A stretch of DNA of 64,000 nucleotides, taken from Hevea brasiliensis (lineage: Eukaryota; Streptophyta; Magnoliopsida; Malpighiales; Euphorbiaceae). Both the position numbers and the translations under genes were made by a program. This document shows, in pieces, positions 46,106 to 56,580 of this stretch. Where the stretch lies: positions 60,802,735-60,866,734 of the forward strand of contig NC_079503.1 of NCBI RefSeq assembly GCF_030052815.1. Reading direction: 5' to 3'. Numbering within the stretch: the first letter of the stretch is position 1; each line of letters starts with the position of its first letter. The notes under the pieces were generated by a model, which saw only the letters and a program-made list of their open reading frames with translations, searched no databases and was not told the DNA's origin.

Positions 46106-46748
46106 GATGGCACCTACTGAATTGAGGGAGTTGAAAACTCAGTTGCAAGAGTTGCTTGATAAGGGGTTTATACGCCCCAGTGTGTCACCATGGGGAGCTC
46201 CAGTGCTCTTTGTAAATAAGAAGGATGGGACTTTGAGGCTATGTAGATTACCGGCAGTTGAATAAAGTGACTGCGAAGAACAAGTATCCGTTGCCTAGAA
46301 TTGATGATCTGTTTGATCAGTTGAAGGGAGCAGGAGTATTTTCTAAGATTGATCTCAGATCAGGGTATCATCGGTGAGGGTGAAAGATGTAGATGTGCCC
46401 AAGACTGCATTCAGGACCCGGTATGGGCATTATGAGTTTCTGGTGATGCCCTTTGGCCTAACAAATGCACCAGCGGCATTCATGGACCTTATGAACCGTA
46501 TCTTTCATCCACACTTAGATCGGTTCGTAGTGGTCTTTATTGATGATATTTTGGTGTATTCCAAGACCAGTGAAGAACATGATGAGCATTTGAGGATTGT
46601 TCTACAAACCCTGAGAGAAAAGAAGCTGTATGCTAAGTTGTCCAAGTGTGACTTTTGGTTGAATGAGATTGCATTCCTTGGACACATAGTGTCAGCTGAT
46701 GGGATTAGGGTGGATCCCAAGAAAATAGAAGCAGTGATGGAATGGTAG
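46075..46748 (+). pseudogene. pol: E7 reverse transcriptase, two breaks
   Basis: [16 protein letters not shown] and [22 protein letters not shown] lie in one frame to about 46250. A short missing piece (IDY) shifts the frame before [13 protein letters not shown] (about 46345-46372) is followed by a shift at TATCATCGGTGAGG, where relatives have CAGTTGAGG. 46374-46748 is open: [54 protein letters not shown]. It ends at a TAG that replaces Lys in EWKPP. Confidence 0.92.
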
Positions 46749-47314
46749 CCTCCCTAAATACAACCGAGGTCGAGAAGTTTCTTGGGGCTAGCTGGGTATT
46801 ACTGAAGATTTGTGAAGGATTTTCCTAATAGCCGCTCCAATGACCAAGTTGTTACACAAGAATGTCGATTTGTTGGAATGACAAGTGTCGCACCAGTTTG
46901 AGAAATTGAAGGCTATGTTGTGAGAGGCACCGGTGTTAACACGGCCGGTGTTGGAAAGGACTTTGTGGTCTATAGTGATGCCTCACATAATGGGTTAGGG
47001 TGTGTATTGATGCAAGAGGGAAAGTGATCGCCTATGCTTCCAGCAGCTAAGGCCACATGAACAGAACTACCCTACCCATGATCTAGAGCTTGCGGCAATT
47101 ATCTTCGCCGAAGATATGGAGGCATTACTTGTATGGGGAAAAGTGCTACATTTACACGCACCACAAAAGCCTGAAATATTTGCCAACCTGAAGGAGCTCA
47201 ACCTTAGCAGAGGCGATGGATTGAGTTCCTAAAGGATTATGATTGTGTAATTAACTACCATCACGGGAAGGCAAATGTAGTTGCGGATGCTTTGAGCGAA
47301 AAATCCATGACACT
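46749..47314 (+). pseudogene. pol: E7 RNase H, heavily frameshifted
   Basis: Recognisable pieces: FLGLAGYY (about 46780-46803), [12 protein letters not shown] (about 46968-47002), the [15 protein letters not shown] helix (about 47066-47108), [16 protein letters not shown] (about 47134-47182) with TDH changed to THH, and VADALSE (about 47282-47300). Single-base breaks separate them. Without editing or error correction this would be inactive. Confidence 0.85.
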
Positions 47315-48078
47315 TTGAGATCATTGAATACCCGTCTAACTTTGATTCGAGATGGAGCTATCTTGGCTGAGTTGCAAGTGAGGCCAAACTCGCTACAGAT
47401 TTTAGATGGGCAGAAGGTAGATGAGAAGTTAATGGCTATTATGAGCAAGGTCTCAGAGGGAAAAGCAACTGATTATGTGATGAAAGCAGATGGGTGTCTG
47501 TATTACAAAGGAAAACTGTGTGTACCAGATGATGGGGAATTGAAAGCTAGTATTCTAAAAGAGGCACACACTAGTGTATATGCTATGCACCTGTGAAGTA
47601 CAAAGATGTATCATGACACAAGCTTGATATTGGTGGCACAGTATGAAGAAGGACATAGCTGACTATGTGACTAAATGCTTGACATGTCAGCAAGTCAAGG
47701 CAGAACATCAAGTTCCATCAGGTTTGCTATAGCCTATACGCATACCTGAATGGAAATGGGATCGGGTCACCATGGATTTTGTAAGTGGTCTACCTCTCAC
47801 CCGGAAGAAACATGATGCAGCATGGGTGATAATTGATAGATTGACAAAGTCAGCACACTTTACGCGATTAGGGTGACTACTCACTAGAGAGATTAGCAGA
47901 ATTGTATATTAGTGAGATAGTTAGACTGCATGGAATTCCACTTTCCATCATATCTGATCGAGACCCAAGGTTTACATCGAGATTTTGGAAGAAGTTGCAT
48001 GAATCCTTGGGTACACAACTCCATTTCAGCACAGCTTTCCATCCTCAGACGGATGGGCAATCTGAAAGAGTAATCCAG
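47315..48078 (+). pseudogene. pol: E7 integrase, part before the intron-like insertion
   Basis: 47315-47596 has the linker and KLCVPDDGELKASILKEAHTSVYAMHL (both zinc His). [12 protein letters not shown] follows in another frame (about 47678-47715). WKWDRVTMDFVSGLPL gives the first Asp. The open frame 47902-48090 contains [13 protein letters not shown] (second Asp) and [18 protein letters not shown] (Glu), then runs into the insertion and stops after three more codons. Confidence 0.92.
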
Positions 48079-48153
48079 GTAAACAATTGAAAACAATGAA
48101 ATTGATACAAATATTGAATTGAAATGATAACAATAACGTGAAATACTTGTCAG
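48079..48153 (+). other. 75-bp intron-like insertion in E7 integrase
   Basis: Donor CAG|GTAAAC, acceptor TTGTCAG|GTC, AT-rich, GATAACAATAAC about 25 bases from the acceptor as a possible branch site. Removing it joins VIQ to VLEDMLRSC, matching intronless relatives. Read through, it gives a stop (VNN then TGA). Confidence 0.78.
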
Positions 48154-48893
48154 GTCCTTGAGGATATGCTGAGGAGTTGTGTCATTGAGTTTGAGGGAAG
48201 CTGGGATAGATACCTCTCACTGGCAGAATTTGCATACAATAATAACTACCAAGCTAGTATTCAAATGGCCCCGTATGAAGCACTGTATGGGAGAAAATGT
48301 AGAACTCGATTGTCTTTGGGTGAATTGGCGAAGACAAATCGGTAGGGCGGACACAGTGAAAGCAGTGAGAGAAGGTGAAATCAATCAAAGCCAACTTAAA
48401 GATTGCCTCAGACAGATAGAAATCTTATGCCGACCTGAAGAGAAAAGAAATAGAATATGTGGTCGGCGACAAAGTGTTCCTCAAGGTGTCACCATGGAAG
48501 AAAGTGTTGAGGTTTGGAAGAAAAGGTAAGTTGAGCCCTAGGTTCATTGGCCCCTATGAAGTCATTGAACGTGTGGGTCCAGTGGCCTATAGGCTAGCTT
48601 TACCACCAGAGCTGGACAAGATCCATAATGTGTTCCACGTGTCCATGCTCAGAAGATACCGCTCAGATCCTTCACATGTCATCTCCAGAGAAGAAATTGA
48701 AATACAGCCGGATTTGACATACGAAGCAGAACCTCTACGGATCTTGGCTCGGGAAGTGAGAGAGTTGAGAAACAAGCAAATTCCATTGGTGAAAGTGCTT
48801 TGGAGGCACCACAACACCGAGGAGGCAACTTGGGAAAGTGAAGAGTCGATGAGGCAACAGTTCCCTCAATTGTTTGCATCAGGTAAATTTTGA
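48154..48893 (+). pseudogene. pol: E7 integrase C-terminus, GPY/F region and chromodomain
   Basis: [38 protein letters not shown] and RKCRT are in frame from 48154, then a shift near 48308. 48459-48893 is one open frame: [62 protein letters not shown], then the chromodomain EPLRILAREVRELRNKQ, VLWRHHNTEEATWE, MRQQFPQLF and a TGA at 48891-48893. It differs from group A by NTEEATWESEE for [11 protein letters not shown]. Confidence 0.92.
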
Positions 48894-48909
48894 GGACGAA
48901 ATTTAAATT

Positions 48910-48922
48910 AGAGGGGAAGAGT
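48910..48922 (+). other. E7 polypurine tract
   Basis: AGAGGGGAAGAGT directly before the 3' LTR; the same form as in E4. Confidence 0.93.
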
Positions 48923-51900
48923 TGTAACACCCTCCCGGTAACCACTCCGTACATTCTACTGTTCCGGTGATCGGTGTCGGTTCGGACAGCTAGAATGTCC
49001 GGAAAAATATTTAAACTAAATTCAGGAACCATAATTAACTCAAATATTAATAAGAAAAATTTAGTAAAAATTTTAGAAATAAAATACAACCAAGTTAAAC
49101 GAGCCGGTGCCTAAGCGATGGGTAACCGGAGGGAAGTTGCGGTTCTCGCAACGAGGAGCCCTAGACCCAGGGGAAAAATTATAAAATAATTTTTGGGACT
49201 CCAGAGAAGGGTAATTGAGGTTCCCATGGCATTAGAATGCCAAGAAAATACCTAGAAAAATTTTTCAATCAGATACCAATTTTGACCCGTTAAGCCAAAC
49301 GGAGGGCATTTTGGTCATTTCGCCTTCAGAGGTGAATTTTGGCCGACTTGTCCAGTTAAGTAAATAATTATTATGACTCAAAATATGAATAAATATTGCT
49401 AAAAATTAAATTGAAATGTGGTAGAAAAGAAAAATGAAATAAAAAGCAAATTATGACAAATTATGATGTCATTTAAAAATTTCCTCCAATCACAATAAAA
49501 TAACCAATTAGTTAACCAATAAAAGAGACTAAAAATGGGCTAAAGGAATTAAAAACCAGCTGCTCTTCTTCTCCTTCTTCTCCACCAAAACGTGAACCCT
49601 TCCCTTCCACCCTCCATTGGAGCTCAACCAAGCAAGCTTGATTTCCTACCTTGTCTCACCATAAAATCCTAACACAGCTTCACTAAAACTTGCTCTAGCA
49701 CCTTGCTAAAGCCTTTGGCAGCCAAGAAAAGCCAAGAAAGTGAAGGAATTGCTTGGGAAAATTCTGCCCAAACAAGGTTAGTGCATATATACATCTAAAG
49801 CTTTTTAAATTCTATGTTAAAGACTTGGAATAAGTAGGAATTTGTGACTAAAATGAATGAAATCTATGTCTATCCATGCCCTAGGTTTCGGCAGCCCTAT
49901 TGAATAAAAAGGAATGAGTGTTTTGATGGACTTAAAGTGGACTAGAGATCAAGATTAAACCATGTATGCATGTGATTATGGAATGAGATAGTTAATTAAA
50001 GCATGTTGTAAAAAATCATATGGAAATTAGGGTTTGGAAAGGTGAAAGTGTGACTTGGCTTAGGAAATTGCTAGGGCACATTGTAATGGTCAATTAGTGA
50101 CCATTTTAGATGTGTTGACCATAAATGGGACAGAAAAATGAGATTGCAAAGTGAGGATTGCAGGCTGCCTAGGACAGCAGCATAGGGACTGAAAATTCAG
50201 TCCCTTTGCACTGCCATAACTTGGGCAGTGGTAGTCCAATTGGTGTTTGGCCAATTGGACATGAAACTAGGTTTATAATGGCACATTTTTGCTGAAGAAA
50301 CCATGCCCAAAAGACTAAAGCAAAAGGGTCAAAACTCAGCCACAATCCGGATGCCCTGCGCTGAATTCTGCAGAATTTGCCAAATGAACAGTAACTGTTC
50401 ATTTGGCCATAACTCACTGTAGATTTGGTCAATTGGCCTGAAATTTTTACAGCAACAAGTTAAGACATAGACAAACAACTTTCATGAAGGAACCTACCCC
50501 AAATTATGGCCAGAACCCATTCAACCAAGTGACTCAAGTTACTGTTTATGCATTGTAGATATGGTAAATTTCTGCAGAATGCATATCCGGACAGCTTGGG
50601 TTTTTGAGCCATATCTGGAGCTACAAAACTCCAAATGGAGTGATTCAAAAAAGGAAATTCAACTAGACAAAATAAGGAACAACTTTCATGTTTTACATTT
50701 CCTCAAATTCCAACAGTAACAGTGCTCAATGGAACAGTGAAGTTGACTCACCAAAATTGAAAAATCTGTTTGTGTTGAGTTACACTTTGGAATGGCAAAA
50801 ACACTTAATGCCAACAAGTTTTAAACACCAAATGTGGTATGTTGGGAGTGCCAAAGTTGATGTACACATTTTTATTCTAAAAGTCAACATTTTTGTTGAC
50901 CCATGATGAATAGTAACACCAAAAAAATTGAAATTCACAAATTGACAAATTTAAGAGTTTCAAATGCCCTAGTATACCTAACAAGATTGGTTTGGATAGT
51001 TTGGCATGCCAATAGGGTTCAGTTAGCAGTACTGCACATGGCAAAAATGCCATTCTGTGATTTCATGGCTTTTAGCCATTCTGACTTTGTATTGAGACTT
51101 GGCCTTGTGCCGGATATTATTTACAGCTTGTTAGCTGTTCTGTTGCACACCGGGAGATACGTATGTGACCGATGGTGTGACGGCCCGAGGTACTAGGTAC
51201 CCAGTGCCAGTTTACCCGTTATCCAGTCCAGTCATCTAGTGTAGGTTACTTAGGGCAACCAAATGAATAAAAGTGAACAATGTAAATGAAACAATGAATA
51301 TATCAATACCAAACAAAGAAAGCATACACATTCTATACACATTTATTTTCTTGCTATTTTCTTTTATTATATTATTGCACCACTAAGCATTATTGCTCCA
51401 CTAAGCATTATTGCTTAGCGCGTTGCTTTTGCCACGCGTAGGTACTAGAGATCCCGATCGCGAGCCCAGTAGACCACAGACTGGGTGAGTCCATCCGGCA
51501 GTTCTGCTCAGTGTCCGTGTCACCTCGTCACCTGCAGTGCATTGGTAGGACACTAGATGTCATTTTGTCATTTTGTAATTAACTTTTTAATTTCTCATAT
51601 GTATTTGGGATTTATGTAATGTATTTTGAGGTTCATGTAAATAATAAAGATTTATGGTCATGTATGGTATTAATTTGAGTATTTAATGGTTGTTTATATA
51701 TGAGAACCCTGAGAAATGGATGTTTTGAGAAATGAAAAGGTTGTTGAGATCTGAAATTGACAAATTATTGAGATATTGATATTGAGTTTTGTTGATAATA
51801 TTGGAGTTGAGTATGAATGAAATTGTATATTGGAAGTGTTTTTAACAGGTTCCGAAGAACTGTTTTCTCCATTTTTAGCCGGTACTCCACCGGATTTTCC

Positions 51901-52077
51901 TTAAAATCTTCGGAACCTCAAATGAATAATACTTTTGATAAATGGTTAAAACAAATCATATTTCATAAATTAACTTCATAAGCATGACACAAATTAAGTA
52001 AGGTATATTAGAGAGTGCCAGTACACCGTGTGGCATTACTTACTCGGGTATACTGTACACGGGTAAGGGGTGTCACA
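48923..52077 (+). repeat. E7 3' LTR (3,155 bp)
   Basis: Partner of 41015-44138. It carries a GAAAAGCCAA duplication near 49728 and an 18-bp duplication of the hairpin arm near 51383-51400. The CG/CAG-type spots look intact in this copy (51170-51232, 51440-51545). Confidence 0.95.
51377..51438 (+). other. Two-hairpin module with duplicated arm, E7 3' LTR copy
   Basis: The left arm CCACTAAGCATTATTGCT is present twice in tandem (from 51381 and from 51399). Stem I 51401-51418, stem II CGCGT...ACGCG 51419-51438. Confidence 0.75.
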
Positions 52078-52338
52078 TACAGTGTCTTCCATGTGTCCAT
52101 GTTAAGGAGGTATAGACCTAACCCATCTCATGTTCTATCTGTTGAAGAGGTTGAGGTAAATCCAGACCTTTCATATGAGGAAGAACCCATAGAAATTCTG
52201 GCATATGAGGTGAAGCAGCTGAGAAATAAACAAATACACCTGGTTAAAGTGTTGTGGAACCATCATTTAGGCCAAGAAAATACTTGGGAACGTGAAGATG
52301 ACATGAGGAGACAGCACCCACAGCTGTTCAGAGACTGA
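52078..52338 (+). CDS. pol: E8 GPY/F end and chromodomain
   Basis: Continues E8 integrase after E7. [22 protein letters not shown], then the chromodomain [48 protein letters not shown] and a TGA at 52336-52338. No stop lies within this part, and the domain is intact in sequence. Joined across the E7 insertion it would follow ERIYS. It is the closest relative of the E2, E5 and E9 termini. Confidence 0.92.
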   Translation, partial: YSVFHVSMLRRYRPNPSHVLSVEEVEVNPDLSYEEEPIEILAYEVKQLRNKQIHLVKVLWNHHLGQENTWEREDDMRRQHPQLFRD

Positions 52339-52370
52339 TGCCAGGTAAAATTTCAAGAAAAAATTTATTT

Positions 52371-52384
52371 AAGGGGGGGAGAAT
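52371..52384 (+). other. E8 polypurine tract
   Basis: AAGGGGGGGAGAAT immediately before TGTAAAACCCC, the start of the E8 3' LTR. Confidence 0.92.
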
Positions 52385-54192
52385 TGTAAAACCCCTATGT
52401 TCGGTAGTGCGTTCTACTGTTTCGGTGACCAGTGTCTATCCAGACAGCTAGGATGCCTAGAACTACATTTAAATGTTAGTGGGGAGACATAAAATAATGA
52501 AATACAAGAAAGGAAAATACAAGAAAAATAAAGGAAAAATAATAGTAATGAAATGTAACCAAGTTAAACGAGCCGAAAACTATAGCGATGGGTGACCGCA
52601 TTAAAAGTTGCGGCGTGGACCGTTGACTAGCCCTGGACTGCAGGAAACTCTCAGAATTTAGTTTCGAGACATAATTAAAGACTTATTGAAGTATAAATAT
52701 CATTAGAAATATCAAAGAAAAATTAATTAATTAGTACAAAGAAAAACGAGAAATCGAGAAAATGACAAAACTCAGTGTTATCGAAAAATCGGGAATACAA
52801 CCCGAATAGAGGCATTGTGGTCATTTGACACCTAGAGTTGGCTTTTGACCTAAATGTCAATAAAAAATATATGGTATTACATTTGGGAAAATCAAATGAA
52901 AAATGGAATTGAAGATAAAATGTAAATTAAGAGAAATTAAGGTTAAAATTGTGATTTTTGAAACCTCAGATTATAATATCATTAATCTAGGTTTAGTGGA
53001 GCACTAAGTGGATACATTAATACTTAAAATGAGGGCAGAATCTTCCACTCACTTCATCATCCTCACCAAGCTCTACCATGGTTGAAAATGGTGTCCCAAC
53101 TTTCCTCCATGGAAATCACCCATGCAAGCTTGAGATCACCTTCATTTCAAGCTAAATTCTTGAACTTCCTTCATTAATCTTTGCCTACACACACTGGGCA
53201 GCAATAAGGGAGCAAGAAAGATAAGTTTTGGTGGAGTTTTGAAGAAGTCCAAAAGAGGTAAGTGGTTATTTTCAATTCTTGTTTCATTAAAAGTGTAACT
53301 AAGGTTGTGGGTAGTTGAATTATGGAAGAATTTTTTAGGTTTAATGAATTGTTGGTGATGGAGCACTTTGGCAGCCATGTAACTTCATCATGTACAGCTT
53401 GACTTTGCATGTAAATGGTTGTTGAGATGTTAAATTAAGTGTTTAAATGTATTGGAGTTGGTTTTCATGTATAAAGTTTGATTTGTAAGCTTGAAAAGTA
53501 AAAATGGAAGTTGATGAGTATGTGTAATTTTTGGGCAGCCTCAAAATGGAAATTGATAAGGTTCAAATTCATGAAATATTGTTGAAATATTGTACAAAAG
53601 AATGGCATCATATATGTGTGTGGAATAGTAGTGATAGGTATGTAATTTGATGATGGAAGTTTGTGTGATAATTAGAAGTATTTATGTGTATATATTATTG
53701 GGATTGAACTTGTGAATTGTGGCTACATTTGGTGTAATTTGGAAGTGATTATATTCTTTCCAAGTTGACGTATAATATAGAGAATTGAATGGTTTTGGTT
53801 AGTGCCAAATGCAAAATGGTATGGAGAAGTGAGGAGGTAGTTGGTGAATGTGTGTTGGTTTGGTGTTTGGAAAGCATGTAGAAGGTAGTGTGCAAATAGA
53901 CCTATAACCCTAAGTGTGTGACTCCAATTGGTATGAGACCAATTGGAGGTGAAACTAGGCACAAAATGTGCCAACTTTAATGAAGGAAGCTTACCTTAAT
54001 TCTGCCTAGAAGGTGACTTGAAAAATGACCAAATCCGAATTAGTGACTTAAAAGCCTGAAAATTGACCATTTGAGCAGTAGTTAGTGTTTTGATCATAAC
54101 ATACTCAAAAGAGGTCCAAATGATCTGAAATTTTTACCATGAATAGTTTAGACATAGAACTACAATTCTTATGAAGACACCAAAGCTCAGAA
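52385..54192 (+). repeat. E8 3' LTR, first 1.8 kb
   Basis: Starts TGTAAAACCCC (one change from TGTAACACC). U3-head block about 52558-52600. It is broken at TCAGAA by E10; the expected continuation, ATGACCATAAGC (seen at about 55998), is displaced out of the window. No gene. Confidence 0.9.
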
Positions 54193-56580
54193 TGTAACAC
54201 CCCTATGTTCGGTAGTGTGTTCTACTGTTCCGGTGACTAGTGTTATCCGGATAGCTAGGATGCCTAGAACTACACTTGGATATGAGTGAGGAGACATAAA
54301 ATAATGAAATACAAGAAAATAAAATACAAGAAAAACAAAGGAAAAATAATAGCAATGAAATGTAACCAAGTTAAATGAGCCGAGAACCCTAGCGATAGGT
54401 GACCGCACTGGGAAATCGCGACGTGGACCGTTGACTAGCCCTGGACCGCAGGGAACCCTGGAAAATATTTTTAGGACTTAAATAAATGTATATTGAAGTA
54501 TAAATATCATTAGAAATATCAAAGAAAAATTAATTAATTAGTAGAAAGAAAAAGTGAGAAATCGAAAAATAGACAAAACCCGGTGTTACCGAAAAATCGG
54601 GAATGCAACCTGAACAGGGGCATTGTGGTCATTTGACACCCCGAGTTGTCTTTTGACTTAAATTTCCATTAAAAATACATGATATTAGACTTGAAAAATG
54701 TCATGAAAAATTAAATTAGTGGTACATTAATTAAATAGCAAAAGTAAGGAGTTAAATGTGGGAATTTGGGAATTTAAGATTAAATAAACATTAAACTTCA
54801 CTTAGTGGTCCACTAACTCCCTTAAGTGGACCATTAACCTTCATTTGGCTGAAATAACATCATCTTCTTCCACCTTTAAGACAGCTAGCCGAAAATGGGA
54901 GAGTGAAAACCTCCATGGACGCATTGTTTACAAGCTTCATGCAAGCTTGATCCAAGCCTCCTTCCTTGCACTTTCCTTCATTAAAAGTTGTCCATACACC
55001 TTGGGCAGTAGATAGGCAGCAAGAAGACCAAGTTGTGGTGAAGTTTTGAAGAGTTTCCAAAGTGGTAAATATGTGTTTTTGATTATTTCTTCATTAAAGT
55101 TTGTGAGGATGTTATGGGTACTTGAATTGTGGAGAGATTTTTGGAGATTGATGTATTAAGGGAAATGTGTATTTTTGGCAGCCATGGAAACTCCTTAAGG
55201 GCAGTTTATTCTTGCTTGTAAATGGTAGATTAAAGGGTTGATTAAGTGTTTATATGTGTAGGAATAAATTGGGTGATGTATACTAAGTATATGTGAATGT
55301 ATACTTGAATTTGGAAGCTAGGAACTTTATTCAAAGTGAGGCACAAATCGGCAGCTTAAATTGTGAACCCAAAAAATGTTATTTCATAGTTTGGTTTGTG
55401 AAATATTATTGTTGAATTATAGTATTTGTTATGGCAGCTTGTGTATGTGTATGAGGGTTTGAGTTTGGACTTGTAAATGAGCTAGGTTATGTGATTAAAT
55501 TGTTGTAATTTGGACTTGATAAATTCTGTACAATAAGGAGCATATTGAGTGTGATTATAAGCTGCCAAAATGACCAAAGATGTAAAGTAAAATGTGTTCA
55601 TGTTATGGTACAAACCAGAATTGGCATGAGTGTGTAACTTGGTAAGTGTTAAAGGTGTATTTGGTATGTGATGAAGAGTGTTGCAATAGGGCAGTGTGTA
55701 TTTTGGCCTAGAACCTTAAGTGTGTGGCTCTAATTGGTATGAGACCAATTGGAGGTGAAACTAGACACAAAAAGTGCCGACTTTCATGGAGGAAGCTTAC
55801 CAAAATTCTGCTTATAAAGCAACTTGAAAAATGACCAAATCTGGATTAGTGCATTTAAGGCCTGAAAATTGACCATTTGGGCAGCAGTTAGTGTTTTGGC
55901 CATAACTCACTCAAAACAGGTCCAATTGTCCTGAAATTTTTACCATGAATAGTTGAGACATATATCTACAAGTCTTATGAAGACACCAAAGCCCAGAAAT
56001 GACCATAAGCAATCAAATAGCCAATCAAATAGCTTGCACCAGTTCGAGTCCAAAAACTAGCCGAACCTAAAATGACCTAAAGTGACCAATTTTGATGCAC
56101 CTTGACCAGCAATAGTACAATGACCATAACCTGGTCTACATAACTCAAAATGACCTGAAATTTTGCCCCGCATGCAATAAGATGTAGATCTACAAGTTTG
56201 TAGTTTTGACCGAAACCCGAAAACCAAGGGAACTAAGTCATCCGGCTAGGTCAAATTGGTATACCGGAATCTGATAAATTGCAATAAAACGCAATATACA
56301 TGGAAATGAATTTGATAACATGTACCAATATTAAAAGGCTACAAATGTTATATATTGGTAACATTAGAACCTAATTCACCTAGACTGCATCGAGGGTCAA
56401 AATCTTAGGTTGACTAAGGAAATAATAGAATTCAATAAACTAAGTGTTAAGCCTTATTCTTAGAGACAGTTTAAATAAGTACTGAAACACTTCAAATTGT
56501 GTTTCCCAGTTAGCAAAGACTCAGGGAAAGGGAATTAAACACTGAGTCAGAGGCAAGAGACAGTTATCAGAGGTTTGTGC
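54193..56580 (+). repeat. E10 LTR fragment
   Basis: Starts TGTAACACCCC and is a group A LTR, close to E8 and E5 by eye. U3-head block about 54364-54405, modules near 55710, 55900 and 56118. Cut at GGTTTGTGC by E9. Whether it is a 5', 3' or solo LTR cannot be told. The presumed duplication CAGAA (54188-54192) has its partner outside. No gene. Confidence 0.88.

Larger units (their letters stand above)
41015..52077 (+). mobile_element. E7: complete group B LTR retrotransposon, 11.1 kb
   Basis: 5' LTR 41015-44138, PBS 44144-44155, degraded gag, protease, RT, RNase H, integrase with a 75-bp intron-like insertion, chromodomain to 48893, polypurine tract 48910-48922, 3' LTR 48923-52077. Perfect duplication TACAG. 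Inserted between the GPY/F region and chromodomain of E8. Confidence 0.96.
40213..54192 (+). mobile_element. E8: 3' part of a group A element, host of E7 and E10
   Basis: Integrase from its core (40213-41014), interrupted by E7 (41015-52077), then the chromodomain end (52083-52338), polypurine tract and the start of its 3' LTR (52385-54192), where E10 is inserted. TACAG is duplicated at 41010-41014 and 52078-52082. Confidence 0.88.
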
